Assembly (NCBI GenBank): GCA_020086605.1
Contig: JACBWW010000067.1
Span: forward strand, 876,425 to 940,424
Direction of reading: 5' to 3'
DNA length: 64,000 bases
Origin: Lanius collurio
Lineage: Eukaryota; Chordata; Aves; Passeriformes; Laniidae
A model generated the notes under the pieces. That model saw only the letters and a list, made by a program, of their open reading frames with translations. It had not been told where the DNA came from and did not search any database. Of this stretch, positions 37,601 through 50,502 are shown one piece after another. The translations under genes and the position numbers were made by a program. Positions within the stretch are counted from its first letter, which is position 1; each line of letters begins with the position of its first letter.

Positions 37601-40107
37601 CTATAAAATTTTTCATAGAAAAAAATCCTCACTGTTTATCTCTCCCTTCTCCCGAGGGATACAAAAACTGGAGACAGTGAGCCACACATCACCTTACTTC
37701 TTAAGATTTTAATCCCATTATTTAGGTGAAGTATCTAGGAATAGACATTTCTTCACATACAATCCAATGCTTTAAGCGTAAAGACAGTGATTTCTATTTG
37801 ATCAGGCAACCTTCCTCTCTCAGTACAAAAGCTCCAAGGGGCTAAAAAGTAACCCCACAGCTCCCTGAGAAACAGTTAACAAGCAGTTGCTCTGTACAAA
37901 AAGAGTGAGTAATGTCAAGGTCTGTGCTTGCTCCATTCGATCTTTTCACAGGATCCACTGTGATCTACACAAAACCACACAGGGTGCTAGAAATCCAGCC
38001 TACCTATAAGGGAACAGTATTCTACCCTGAATGTGCTCAGGTGGATTAACATCTCCTTTCCCATCACCAAATCACTGCTGTTGGTTAGACAGCAAAGCAG
38101 CAGCTTGATTCCCTCACTAGCAGGACAAAAATTCAAGGCTGCTGTTTAGAAGACAAAGTAATGTTTAATTGCACACATTTGTTTTGCTGTTATTGAGCAA
38201 GAACAAGTCAGAAGCCAAACAGCATTATTTTTCTTCCCCGCGTAGAACCTCATGAATGCATTCAAACCTGTTAGAGTTTGTTAGTCCCAGAGGGTCTTGT
38301 TGAACCAGAACGATCAATAGATGCAAACAGAGCAGGTAAAGAGGCAATCAGGGCTCTAGAAACCTGAAATATTTTCCATTAGGACACCTTAATAACTTCC
38401 CCTGAACAAGTATTTCAATGGCTGGTGCTACAAGCAAGGAGACATCCCAGCAGCCAGGGTGATACACTTGAGGGATGAAAAGCATCTTGATTTTAGCACC
38501 CAGAGCAAAGTGTGCTCTGGACAGCAAGATGTTCTCCAAATAGCTTGGGCCATCCTATGCAGGAGAGGTATTTCACAGGAATTTCTGCATATGGAAGATA
38601 ATTGGAGGGAACCATTCCAACGTTCAGGGTTCTGATCTCCTCGCAGTAATGAGCGCACAAGCAGGGGATGCATATGCATGAGAACATAATTAAGAGTGGT
38701 AAAACCTGGAAGATTTTCAAACTCTGTGGCAATTACCAACTTAAACACACAAAAAATTAAGATAGCCTTATACCCAAAGGAAAGTTATTATTCAAAGTGC
38801 CTTGCCTCATTATAGTTAGCTGGAGCTCAAACAGCAGGCTGGTGAGCAGGGGAGAGCTGCCTTCCATTAGCAGCAGGTGCTCTCCCTGGGATGGAGGCAG
38901 GATGCTGGCATCCTTCTGCTCTTGCTGAGACATCTCAAACGGTCCCAGAATGCTTCATGGGAACAAAAATAGAAAGCAGAGGGCACACATGACTGGCAGC
39001 TTGGGCTCCCCTGTTGCTCTTTGGGCCTCTCTGGTGAAGAGCGTTCATGGACAGAGAGCTATCCTGTGTAAATAGATTCACTAAATAAATGTGGTAATTA
39101 TACTGAATATTATTCTCAGTAGAAATAGCAGCAGGGAAATGATTTGCATAAGAAATGTGGATTATTCATGTAAATGAATGTGTTATTTGTTTATAGAAAA
39201 GATTAAGTCTTGTCTAAAGACCTAGAACTCAGCTATACATAAAAGCAAACACTTAACCAGTCTTTCATGCCTCCACTGTGCTCTGCCCACCTTTATCAGA
39301 TTCATCTTTGCAGTACTACCTATGTTTCTCTCATCAGTCCATTTTGCTAAAGCTCAAACTCCCCTCAGTGCAGGGGATAGTTAATCTTCTCTAGGGAGCC
39401 TGTTTGGGCTGCCACCGAAGATCTTTAGTGGAAGCCAGACTTTTAATCTTTGTTTCAGCAAGCTTAGCCCAGTGCCAGGAGAAAAAGGAGTGGTTTCTAG
39501 GTTTGAAGAGCTGTACAAAAAGCCTGACTTGGGAGGATGACTCCTTTAATTTCCCACCTCCATGTGCTGAATGCAAGGAGGGGCTCAGGTCCCAGGCTGG
39601 CTGTCCCTGCAAAGTGCCGAAGCAGCCAGGAGTAGCCTCAGTTTGGGTGGCAATAGGGCAGGTGACCATATCTGTGGCAACTCCCAGGAGTTGGGCTGCT
39701 GATGGAGACACTGTGTGCCCACCTCCCATGCTCTGTGCCACCCCATGGCCTACTCACCCTTGGAGTACTTTCACCCTGCTACCCAAGCAATGCAGAAGGG
39801 GTTGATCCTGCTGCAACCACCTCTTGTTAACATCACAACAGCCTCATCCCTCAGCGCAGCAATCCCCAGGCCAGGGTTATTCACCAAGGGAAAAACACTG
39901 ACTGAACACAAAGAGCAGAAAGGCAGCCTCAGCTGACGCTGCAGGACCTTCACCCTGCCATTCACCCCTGCAAAACAGTGAGCTCAGCTCCTGGACCCAG
40001 CCTGGGAAGGGCACAAGCACCCAGCACAGCCTGTTAGGAAAGCAGCTTTACCAATCACCAGGAGACCTTCTCTCTAGGCTTTGCTAATGAAAGGCAGCTC
40101 TTCTTAT

Positions 40108-40727
40108 ATTGCCAACTGCATCCCGGGCTGCATCAAAGGAAGCAAAGCCAGCAGGTCCAGGGAGGGGATTTTCTCCCTCTACACGTGAGATTGTGCTCTC
40201 ATGAGACTCCACCTGGAATACTGAACCAGCCCTGGGACTCCCAACATAGAAGGATGTGGACCTGTCAGAGTGAGTCCAGAGGAGGCTGTGAAGATGCTCA
40301 GAGGGCTGAAGCACCTCTCCTCCAAAGACAGGCTGAGAGAGCTGGGCTTGTTCAGCCTGGAGAAGCCTCCATGGAGAGCTTAGAGCACCTTCCAGTACCT
40401 TAAAAGGGCACACAAGAAAGCTGGAGAGGGATTTTTTACATGAGCAGGTAGTGATAAGACAAGGGGGAATGGCTTTAAACTGAATGAGAGTAAGATTTAG
40501 ACTAGATATAAGGAAGACATTTTTTCCAATGAAGATGGTGAACCACTAGAACACGTTGCTCAGAGAGAGGTGGCAGATGACTTGTTCCTGAAAACATTCA
40601 AAGCTGGCTGGGATGAAGCTCTGAGTAATCTGGTCTAGTTGAAGATATCCCTGCTTACTGCAGAAGGGTTGGGCTGGATGACCTTTAAAACTCCTTTCCA
40701 ACCCAAATTATTCTACGATTCTGTATG
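40108..40727 (+). mobile_element. CR1 LINE, 5'-truncated 3' end
   Basis: Classic avian CR1 3' region. In order there is a GGCTGCATCAAA-like start, a GTGAGATT/CTCATGAGACTCCACCTGGA segment, GTCCAGAGGAGGC, CTGAGAGAGCTGGGCTTGTTCAGC, GGCTTTAAACTGAATGAGAG, and a final AACCCAAATT followed by the 8-bp tail repeats ATTCTACG ATTCTGTA. It covers only the end of ORF2 and the 3' UTR, and is interrupted by many substitutions and small indels, so it is an old, inactive copy. The left edge is approximate. CR1 is the main LINE of birds and other reptiles, which supports the host assignment. Confidence 0.93.
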
Positions 40728-41129
40728 CCAAGTCATTGAGGGGAAGCATTCTCAGCTGATCCTAACTTTCAGGTGTATGCAGCAGCATGGGCCACCTGAG
40801 GATCTGTTGCCTCTGGTTGTTTTAAATAATTTGAGAAAAGAAGAATATCTGCCTCACAGCAGGAAGGGCTTATTTCCTGTCACAGTAAGCTCTACAGTGA
40901 CAGCTGTGTCTAGCTCAGGTTCTGGCACCTTAATTCACCAAGGTAGTGTGGCCTTAGCTTCCTTCAGCTCCATCAGGTGGTCAGAGCTGACAGAAGTTCT
41001 TTGATGTTCTACAGATTTATTGCACCATTTTTCGTAATTGAAAGAGTAGTCTGGAGGAACGGCACCTCCACATGGACTTTACGCCAAATTTCTCTTGCCA
41101 TTTTATACTTTCAAGTACTTGTAAACCAT

Positions 41130-41178
41130 AAAAAAAATAAAAATTTAAAAAAATAAAAATAAAAATAAAAATAAAAAC
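41130..41178. repeat. A-rich (AAAAAT)n microsatellite
   Basis: About 49 bp of AAAAAT/AAATT-type units with interruptions, intergenic. About 400 bp 3' of the CR1 fragment but not joined to it. Confidence 0.9.
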
Positions 41179-43189
41179 TAAATGGGAGTTCCTTCTACTG
41201 GACTTAGCAGTTTATTCTTGCAGCATATGAATTATGTTCTGTTAATTCATCCCCTAAATTCTTTATGTGCTTAGCTATGTGTTAGTTTGATAGAGTATCC
41301 CTTTCTTTTTTTGCATTTGATACAATTAAAGTTCTGCAAAACTCAGCGGTTTATACTCTTGGAAACTTGTGCACATTGGAAAATATTGATCCAGACGGAG
41401 GACATTGTGATGTGCCCAAGCCTTGCTCCCACGCTCTGCCCTGCACAAGTAGAAAAGCAAGCTGAAATGGAAATTGAGTTCTCAGTAATGTTCAGCTCAG
41501 CTGTTCAAAAATAATGAGCCCTTCATATCAAACTACTTTGGAGATTCTCAGGGTTATTTCTCTTGTCCATATTTGCCTGGTGAGTGTTGGGAGGCCAGGA
41601 GTCAGAGTCCCTGAGGACAAGCATCTCAACAGCAGGCTGACATTTCCCATCCTCACTGGAAGGCAGAAGTTGTGCACAAGGGATCCAGCACAGGCTTTAC
41701 CTGGGTTTAAGAGAAGAGCTCTGAGACAAGCATGGCTTCAAGTTCAAATAAGACCACCAGTGGTCTGTCCCACACCTCTCATAGGTGCCATTGGAGCCAG
41801 GTGCTGGGACACGTGGCCCAGCATGAGCCAGTTCCTACAGGATTTCAGACATCAGTTTGCAGAGCTTGAGCTAATGAACAGCTGGAGTTAATGTTGGCCA
41901 GAGGATCAGGGGGAACACCTCAGCCCTTCAGTGTTAGGCTTTTGATACGTGTGTACCTATGCCCTAAGAGGAGGAGACAGTTTTAAGACTAGGGTTATGA
42001 CTCAAATGAGATCTGAGATTAAGGAGCAGCTAGGAAGAGCGGGTGATGTTGAGTTTGTTTTCTTTTTCCTTTTGAAGGGGAACACAATACATTACAATAA
42101 ACATCCAATCTGCAGAGAAGGGTCAACAAGGGTGTGCTTGTATGCTCCAAAGGAGCACAAAAACACCTACTCCATTAATAGGGGGCTGTACCCAAAGACT
42201 TAGAGAGCAAGCATGGTCCCAGTTTCTGAAGCAGTATTCCAAGCTAACGCTTTGGTTTTGAAGAGGGCTCTGGGAAGGGAAAGGCTGTGGTAACAGGACA
42301 ATCACAGACATAATCCCACTCCTGCATCCCCTAGAAGCTCAGCTTTTAGCTGCAGAGGCAGGAGCCCTCAGCAGCCTCAGCCCAGGCAAAAAAACAGCCT
42401 GGCTGCTGCCAGCAGCAACCACTCAGGGTAGCTTAAGACCAAATTTCTTACTCTTGTGCTCCAGCTCTTCAGCAGTGCAGAGCTGCTTTCAAGCAATAAG
42501 TCATTTATGTCTAGCTGCAGCATATTTATGAGAAAAAAATCCTGCTTTTACCTGAGGAAAAAAAGTTACTTTAGAGCAACCACCTCTTTCATTTCACCTT
42601 GCTTAATAAGCACCAGCTATAGACATCCTTCTTGTAGCCACATTTTCAGGAGCATGAAGAACTGTGTGGTTCTGCAGGGTTCTTAGCTCTTAACCTTTCC
42701 CTCCACATTTGATATGTCCATGACAAGTTAGGAGGAAAAAAAAAAAGGGTCTTTTAAAATTGTAACACTTTATAGCAATCACATTTTGGGTCTTTTTAAT
42801 CTGAAAATGTAATTCCCACATTTGTATGTGGTTTGTTGCAAATATTCCATCAAAATGTGCTGTAAGAGAAAACTGGATTTATAATTGCTGCTTTCTTAAT
42901 GGAGATCCTCTGTACTAGATTATGAGTGAAAATTTTCCTCCTCAACAGCAGTAGCAAAGTCCATTTTTCTTGTCTCACACAGCAGCTGAAAATTTCTACA
43001 AAAACCAACCTTACTCTTACTGTGAATTTGAGTTCCAAAGATCAAGACAATGGTCCAGCTACAACATTAATGGCAATAAAGGGGACATGTAATTCACCCA
43101 AGAATAATTTTCTAGGACACTCTTGGTACTTATTCAATAACAAAAAAGTAGCAGATAAGCCCAGGTAGAGAGCACTTCTGCCTGGTATC

Positions 43190-43237
43190 TGCCACTTGCA
43201 AAGGACACAATGCCAAGTGTGTCCTTTGCAAGTGGCA
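43190..43237. repeat. Perfect 20-bp inverted repeat (hairpin) with 8-nt loop
   Basis: The left arm (43190-43209) and right arm (43218-43237) are exact reverse complements over 20 bp, with the loop ATGCCAAG. Farther out, GCCTGG at 43180-43185 can pair with CCAGGC at 43254-43259 across unpaired bulges, giving a fold-back of about 80 nt. Possible explanations are a recent inverted duplication, the remnant of a palindromic transposon, or a small-RNA hairpin. The perfect stem is short for a typical pre-miRNA. It is intergenic, between the CR1 and CAPN14. Confidence 0.85.
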
Positions 43238-46200
43238 TCACTCTCTGGCACTGCCAGGCTGGATAGAATTAGTCCAGATTTTGTAGGTTTTTTCCTTTAT
43301 CTGTGGAATGTCAGCTTCCTACATTACATGGCTGATGTGAGCAAAACAAAGGTCTGCCTGCACTGGAAGGGAGCGCAATGGAGACATTCATTTCCCCAGA
43401 ATAGGTAGTGTAACAAATCAATCCTGACTGCACTGATAAATTGAACTTCAAGCTTGGTGATACTGCTTTTCAGGTCTAATTCAGTGTAAGACACAGCAGG
43501 AAGGAAAGGCAAAGGCACTCGTTAGCATTTCATTCTGCAAGGAGCTGCTGCCTGAGCAGGGGAGAAAAAAAAATAGATTTTTTTTTTTCCTTCTTTTTCA
43601 GCACAGTATTGCAACAGTGTTTAAGGAAGGTGATATGGGGTTCACAGGAATATGTGGGGGGGGGTGTGCAGATAGAGGTGCAGAAGAACTACCCAGAGAT
43701 CACTGGCTCTTGCCAAGCCACAAACCTTGGGATGGGGTAATAACTTGAGCTCCTGAAAGCCAACAAGAAAGAAGCGTTACTTATGGGGAAAATCCACTTC
43801 CCAGCAGCAGGAGGATTCCAGAGCAGCAATGGTGTGGTATGCAGAGGGATGAGAACCTCCGGAGGCTGAGGTCCGGGTCAAATCTTATCTCTTAACAGAG
43901 CCCCAGGCTGAACACAGATCCATCCCCCGGGGAGCTGCAGAAGTACTTTTGTTAAGTAAACAGCAAGTCCTCCTGCTCTTGTGTCACATAGTAGCCAACA
44001 CCCTGGGGAAGCTGAGCTTTCTCCCCTCAGCACTGTGGCACTGTAAATAACAACAGTGGGGATTTTTGCCCTTCACTTTTCTGAATCTGGATGCAAACAT
44101 CATACCTCCGTATCACACTCCAGCTTTTCACCCTCTTCCATAGGTTTGCACTCAACCAGAGTCTAGCAGGACTAACTTTTCTTCTAAAGTCTCCACAGCC
44201 CTCCATAAAATGCTGACCTGAACAGCTCGCAGAGAAAATAAAGTAGGATTTTAGGTTTGCAAATTTTGAAATCCCATTGTCTGAATTGAGTGTCCTAGTA
44301 GGGTTGTTGCACTGGAGAGGGGGTGAGTGAGGACTAGTGGACACTTGGATTTAGCAGTGGCTTTGACTCCATGTTCCCAGATTGTCTCTTCACTCCCATC
44401 ACTGCTCTGTGCAAAGCTCTGCACTAGTGGGACATTTGCACCCTCTATGATCAGTGGACCCTTTTCAGACACTACCTGCCCCTGGAAACAGCCTCTTCCT
44501 TCCAAAAGCTCCAAAGTCCTCATTTTTATGGTGCCAGTCCAATGATAACTTGCCCTTTAGAGGTCCATTTATGGAGTTAGGATTACACGTACTACTTAAC
44601 AATCAAAACCAAAGCAACATTATTCATTCCACACAGAGCATCTTGTGGTGTGATCAAAGTCTGCTGGCACAGCTTGGACAGCTCTGATAGTGCAGTAGCC
44701 ACTTGCATGAATGTAATACCTCCCAGAAAAGGACTGCAATCTCTTTTCAGGTAAGGCAGAAGTCCTGATGGTCCCACTGTAAAACTGGCAAAAGGAGAGA
44801 TGTGACCTCAGACAGAAAATCACACTGCAGTGTCTCAACAGCATCTAATTGATTACCCACAAAGGCAGAAGTACTCAATCTGTGTGTTTCTATCTCAAAC
44901 GTGGGCCAGCTTGGTGTCTCTAGGGTGGTCATCCCTAGCTGCCTAAGGACAAGAGCCCATGATCTTGGGGGGATTTGCCTTGTGGTAACTTGTCCCCAGA
45001 GGACAGCTCTCCCCTTTTGCCTGAAACTGCCGCAGCTCTTCCCTGAAGCCATGACCTCTCCAGCTGTCCTTGTCACTCCCATATGTCTTAGATCTTTGGA
45101 AATCCTTTTAGGCTTGGGAGTAGAGCCTGTCCTGTTCCATCTAGACAGAAGCCCTGATCATACAGAATGCATGTGAGCAGTGAGGCTGACTGGTATCTGC
45201 TGTACCCCAACTGCACCCTCACCACCTATATCCAAGAAATATTAAATACTTCCAGTTGTGTGTATTTGCAGCAATAAGTTCTAGCTGAAGACTGTTTGCA
45301 AAGGCTTGATTAGTTCCTTTCAATTTCATCTCAGTCTTATTGTTACAGTATACCTCACCATCCATCTCCTCTTCCCACTCCAGACATTATTTGCTATTCT
45401 TGCACCTGCCTTTTCAAAAAGGACTTTTATTAGCAATACTAGTCTCAAGCCACAGTCCCACTTTTCTTTCATTTCTGCTAGAGCAATACCACCCACTGCA
45501 AAGCTCAGCATCCCTGTAAATGCTGTGGTTACAAACGAATGCATCCTTCAGCAGCATTTCAGACCATTTTTTCACAATGCACATTGTAAATGAGGAGTAA
45601 TATATCTTCAGAATTGCCCAGAAAAAATTATTCTGTTAGCAATATAAAAGCTTCACAGTGTCCGAGTAGGTGCCCTTGCCAAAAACATTTTATTGTGAGC
45701 CAGATAATTCAGTTTGAATTGTACATGGTTTGGTATAATCATTCCAGTAAAGCATTCTTTACAATTCTGTAACAGCAAGTCACATGGCTCAATAAAGTTT
45801 ATTGCTGCAAATGCTTAGTGATTCATGGCATGGATGAATTCTGTTTCTTTCCTGCATCAAGTAATCAATAGCAAAATAATCTTCCTGCAATTACATTGCT
45901 CTGCATTAAAGAGGTGTGAAGTAAGTACAAAATCTGATAGTAAAAACAATGTGTACAACTGCAATTTGATACTGGGTGTCCTGCACCAGTTTTGCACACA
46001 GCCTGTGGCAGAGCTACGTCCAGCACACTCCCAGCCTTAAATGACACTTGCTCATACTGTGCAACAAACCTAGTCGGGACTGAGAGATTTCCATCCCATC
46101 ATGTCCAACAGAGCCTGCTGTGCACACTCTGCACTCACACAGATCCCCCTGGATGTCCCCATGGGTGCCAGGAACCATCCTTTCCAGAGCAAGCTGAGAA

Positions 46201-46392
46201 AAGCGGGACCTGTGCTGCCTCAACCAACATTTTTGGTTCTTCCAGCGCTGCTCCTGCACACAGTAAATCAGTGTTTATAACATCCCCTGCTGAGTTGAGT
46301 GCAAATTAAATCAGGCTAATTTAGTTTGCACCATCATGTTCAGCTGCGAGTCACAAAAGGCAACAGAGGCATGTGTTGAGAGGGGAGCTGCT

Positions 46393-46478
46393 GACAGAGC
46401 CTCCTCAGGAGCCCGGCGGGACACGGAGCCTCTTCGGGAGCCCAGCAGGACACAGAGCCCTCGGCTGCTCCAGGGGCC
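46393..46478. repeat. About 29-bp imperfect tandem repeat, 2 to 3 units
   Basis: A GC-rich block with the pattern ACAGAGCC...GGAGCCC.GC.GG repeated: unit 1 at about 46393-46420, unit 2 at about 46421-46449, and a decayed third unit after it. It stands out against AT-rich neighbours. It may be a small minisatellite; no coding role is evident. Confidence 0.6.
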
Positions 46479-47317
46479 CTGCATGTCCCTGCTCCCTCCA
46501 GCCTGCTCTGCTTCACAGACCTGAACCCTGTGGCTCCAGTGACACCACACTAGGTCACTCCCCATAGATGATAGATACATCATCTGTAATAAATAAGTAC
46601 CAACACAGCCATCTATTTATCTGGTTCTAGCAGTTTTCTCATAAAAACAGGAGGAAAATTATATTGCTTAGAAACAGACTGTTCTGGGGAATAAAGTGCA
46701 TGCTGTTGTTTTTACTGTTTAATGCCTCCTTGACTGGGAACACTTATATGCAAAGGAGTTCCTCTATAAATATGCTTATGCTATTGCACAGGCCTCAGTG
46801 CAGTGGTAAGCACATCCCTGAGCTCAGTCTTTTGCCCATGTTTGCTTTCTTATCCACAGTCCATCTCATTCCTGAATCTCACATGCAGTCTCAAAAAATT
46901 TTTATACGATTAAGCACCTAAAAAGTCACAAAAAGCCAGAGGGAAGGCTGCCTATGCAAGCTTAATGTAACTCCTTCCTACAAAGGTATTAGACTATGGT
47001 CTTTCATTATATGTTCATTCCCATTGGAGCTCTGTTTCATTTAGCACCCAGACTTAGACTAGGCTGTGCACTGTAAAGGAGCCACAACTGAGCTGTCTGC
47101 AGGAATGCAAAAACGATTAAAAAAAAAGAAAAAAATAAAAGCAGCAACCTGTAACAGGAACTTAGTGTGGAAATTTCCAGCCCAAATAAATGAATGGTAA
47201 GAAAGTGCAAAAGGATCTTACAGATAGATGCATCAAGTAACTCCTCATGGATTCTGATGTGAATGGTCCCATTTGTACCATGTTTTCTAATGCTGTTCAT
47301 CAGCCACATACACACTA

Positions 47318-47323
47318 TTTAAT
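47318..47323 (-). promoter_or_regulatory. CAPN14: Candidate CAPN14 polyadenylation signal (ATTAAA)
   Basis: The minus strand reads ATTAAA here, about 900 nt past the CAPN14 stop codon. I found no AATAAA on the minus strand between this point and the stop. Another ATTAAA lies near 46719 and the first AATAAA matches are near 45.7-45.8 kb. Without transcript data the true 3' end is uncertain. Confidence 0.3.
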
Positions 47324-48219
47324 TAGCTACAACCTACATTTGTTTGCATCCTTTAGAAGTACACACTCACACACTCACATTATATAAAAACTGATAAATA
47401 TCCTAATTTTTTTTACCAGACAGCTCCTGTATCATGCTACTGAGAACATTCATTCCCTGCCAGTCTCTGGTGACTTAAAAACAATATGGGATCAGTTTAC
47501 TTTTCACTGTACTGTACTTTTCAATCTGCAGAGAAAACCCACTGCCTTTCTGAAATAAATAATCATCATACAACAAACAGCTGGAGGCCCAGCTCATCAC
47601 TTGGTCAAACCAAATTATGGTCACTTCAATAGGGCTGTGCTAACTTAGAAAAGCAAAAGAAATGGTTTGAATGCTTGCAAATCACCTTTCCAAGTCAGGG
47701 CTAGGGAAGAGTGTTCATTCATTCTGTGAGTCCCCTTCTTTCCCAGAAGCACACAGACTCCAGTCCTCTACCACAGGCCTAGCAGCTACAGAACTGGGAT
47801 CCCTCTCTCAGGGGATAAGCTACTGAGGACAGGGGCCATTCCCCTCCCAGACTCAAGAGCCCCAATACCAAGCACAGCCCCTGGGCACCACCACAGTGTG
47901 GGCCTATAACAGTAGCATTACTTCAGCATGAAGTAGGTGACCCCAACCACTCAGCCACCATGCTCCAGGGTGTCACACTATGCACTCCTGCTGGTTGGCA
48001 TCCAATGGTCTCTCCTCAACAGGGTTGTCTAAAGTGAAACAGGACTCAAAATAAATATGTTAATTAGCAAAACTTCAGTTCACCAAGTTTGTGAACTTGT
48101 CTGTGAACAGGTTAAGTCTGCCTGAGGGAAAGACTTCTCATATGAAGTAAAAAGTTGAAACAAGGCAGTCTTCCTCATTCTGGTACAGGTCTGGTTGTCC
48201 CCTCCTTTACAGCATTGCT

Positions 48220-48246
48220 TCAGGAGTAAAGTGTCATCATCATCCA
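48220..48246 (-). CDS. CAPN14: CAPN14 last coding exon (window exon 16): C-terminus WMMMTLYS and stop
   Basis: 27 nt: eight codons and TGA, entered in phase 0 after the acceptor TTTTACAG. It encodes the extreme C-terminal tail of the penta-EF-hand domain (residues 440-447), the part of the fifth EF-hand that takes part in dimer contacts in calpains. Human CAPN14 ends almost identically (WMMMALYS as I recall), and a 27-nt final coding segment is usual for classical calpains. The 3' UTR follows in the same exon toward lower coordinates. Confidence 0.92.
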   Translation of the reverse strand, partial: WMMMTLYS

Positions 48247-48526
48247 CTGTAAAATAATATGGAAAGGGGGTTGAAATAATCCATTCCTGTGAGAGCTCCC
48301 CCATACTCTCACCTGGACTGGGCTATGGGGCACTGGAGATATTCTGCCTCCAGCAGGAATAGAATAATAAAGCAGAAGGATTAGGAGCCTGAACCTCCTT
48401 GTTGTTTGTAACCTGCTCTGTGAGTGATCAGTTAAAGATATCTTTTCTAATACTACAGAACAAAACATGCAGTGCCACATGCAACAAAGGGGCCTGCAGG
48501 GGACACAGTCAGGGAAGGGGCTTTAC

Positions 48527-48582
48527 CTCAGATTCCCGGAGATATATCCCTTTGCCATCTTGTGTTAAGTTTCGAAAGGCCT
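48527..48582 (-). CDS. CAPN14: CAPN14 window exon 15: fifth EF-hand
   Basis: 56 nt between the acceptor CTTTTGCAG and the donor GAG|GTAAAG, entered with 2 bases of a split codon and left in phase 0. It reads AFRNLTQDGKGIYLRESE (residues 421-439). From memory human CAPN14 has FQNLTQDGKGIYLQ at this place, a strong orthology marker against other calpains. The loop lacks the regular Ca2+ ligand spacing, as expected for EF5, which pairs in dimers rather than binding Ca2+. Confidence 0.94.
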
Positions 48583-49284
48583 CTGCAAAAGAAGTAAATG
48601 AGAAGCATTAACTTGATAGCCAAGAGATCACCACAGCCAAGGCACTGCCTCAGGAAAAACCCCAAAGGCAGAGTTTGTAGGCTATTCTCAAGTGCATGTG
48701 AGCTTCTCTGTTCTGTCACTGGAAGATCCCTGAAGGCTCGAACACACCTGGAGCAGCTGAATAAAGTCAGGCATGTTACTGGCTGCCCATGCATCTGTGA
48801 ATCCTCAAAATGCAAGAGGTCCCAACCCTACCCATTACAATTTTGAGACATGTCAAAGTGTCTACAGCACGATCTGAGTATCAGCTGTCTCATCCTCACA
48901 ACTGCAGTCCATCAAAGACATATTTCAAAACTTTCTTCTTCCTGGAAAAGATATATTTCAAGGCTGTTCTCTTCATGGGAAACAAGTACTCCTCCTCTGT
49001 AACTTGCTTGCTTCTTCCTACAGAAGGCTGGTCAAACCTGCAGAGCTTAATCACTCTGATATGTGCAGCTCAGTTGTCTGTCGGCAGGGACTGGTGGAGG
49101 AGTAAAGAGAGAGCTTGACTTCCTCTTTATCTGTCCCTTGCTTTAAATTGATTACTCTTGGTTTATTCAGAAATCCAGTCCTGCTAATTTTGACCTTGCC
49201 ACTGCCAGTGGGAGCAGCATCAGAGGGGCCAGGGCTCAGCTGGCAGCCCAGCTTGCCAGGCCAGACACGGAGCGCCAGCCTCAC

Positions 49285-49401
49285 CTCCCATGATCTCCAC
49301 TCGAAGCATGAAGCAAACAAAGCTCTCAAAGCTGATCTGTAAGCCAGGGTCACCATATCTGATTGCCATCAAATTACAGACTTCATTGCTGAGTGAAATG
49401 C
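49285..49401 (-). CDS. CAPN14: CAPN14 window exon 14: EF-hand 4 region
   Basis: 117 nt, the standard length of this calpain exon, between the acceptor TATGTAG and the donor GGAG|GTGAGG. It enters with 2 bases and leaves with 1. It encodes GISLSNEVCNLMAIRYGDPG, then a helix with FESFVCFMLRVEIM (residues 382-421). The pattern LxxxVCxLMxIRYG...FxSFxxxxLRVE is the PEF helix-loop-helix after EF3. The RYGDPG loop is of the non-canonical EF4 type. Confidence 0.94.
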
Positions 49402-50502
49402 CTACATAAAAGGGGGGAGAGGGGGAAGAAAAACAGAATGAGATGGCACAACTGCATGGTCTTCATCTCTTCTCCAACAGCTTTGTTTTTCAAGTCTGGC
49501 TTAAGATAATCAAATATTAGCCAGCCCAAAGGAGACCTCTACATGAAGATATCTCCTCCAAATTTAAAACGGTTCAGGTCTGCTCCCCTATACTTACAGT
49601 CCTTCCAGAGTTGGAATAAAATATGAAGAGGCCTCTTTTGCTCATGGGATATGAGGGTAATAGCAGCACTGGGTTTAAGAGCAACTTTCCCAAGAGGGTA
49701 GGAAAGGAGATGAAAAAGAAAATCCACAGGAAGCTCATACAGAAAGCATCAGTCCCAATGTCTAGCAACAGCATTTGCTAGGAATAAAAGCATTTTCTAT
49801 TCATGGCCTGGGATTTTAGTTTGCTTTAGCAGAGGTCTGCCTGGGTTTCTCACTGTGCTTTTACTGACTCAGATGAACTGGGTGAATATGCACCAAAAAG
49901 AGGAATGATATTTAAGGTGTAAACATGCAAAAGAAGCTACAAGACTGAGCATCAGCCCCCACATAACACCCAGCAATAGCAACAGAGCTTGGTCCAGTAT
50001 TTGGATCCATATGTATCATCTTCCATTTCTAGATCAAGCCTCAGACACTGCATTAGTGAAGTCTGGCACCAGTATTACCTCTGTGCAAGTCCCACACTTC
50101 CAGATTTGGTCCCTGAGCTGTCGTCTTCAGCAGAGGCAGGAATTTAATAGGAGCTAGATCTGGCTTCCTGCTTCCACACAACCCCACAAATCTTTTAAAA
50201 TTCAGCTAGCAACACACAGGAAGGGATTTCAAAATTGGGTCTGAAATAGGCAGACATTTGTTTCAGACAACTCTGTGTGAGACCACACTGAGGAAAGAGT
50301 GAGCAGCCCATGGCAAAATAATTTTCAGAAGTGTTTACCCAGCTAAAGAAGGAAGAAGAGAAGGCCAAGGCCATGCAAACTATAATGTTTTCCACTTCTC
50401 CTGGGCTCTACACACAGTTATCAAGATGTTTCCCAGCCCTGTGATTTTTTCAGCTTTCATGAGCAAGAAGATGAGACTTGCCAAAATATGCTGTGGGCTC
50501 AC

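Larger units (their letters stand above)
31691..48219. other. Intergenic region between GALNT14 promoter and CAPN14 3' end
   Basis: This 16.5 kb separates the GALNT14 first exon from the CAPN14 stop codon, both transcribed on the minus strand. The part nearest 48219 must include the CAPN14 3' UTR, whose end is not certain. I see no spliced-exon signature, tRNA or other gene. Recognisable content is a 620-bp CR1 fragment (about 40.1-40.7 kb), a perfect 20-bp hairpin (43190-43237), an A-rich microsatellite (about 41.13-41.18 kb) and a small GC-rich tandem repeat (about 46.4 kb). The rest is ordinary AT-richer noncoding DNA. Confidence 0.75.

Noticed and set aside
43640..43675. G-run as a quadruplex element
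   Set aside because: A single run of about ten G without the four separate tracts needed; same for the G-run near 13640.
48220..48480. Continuous minus-strand frame that ends in the CAPN14 C-terminus
   Set aside because: The codons before 48246 are intronic. A clear TTTTACAG acceptor precedes WMMMTLYS, and the previous exon joins there in phase 0, so only the last eight codons are coding.
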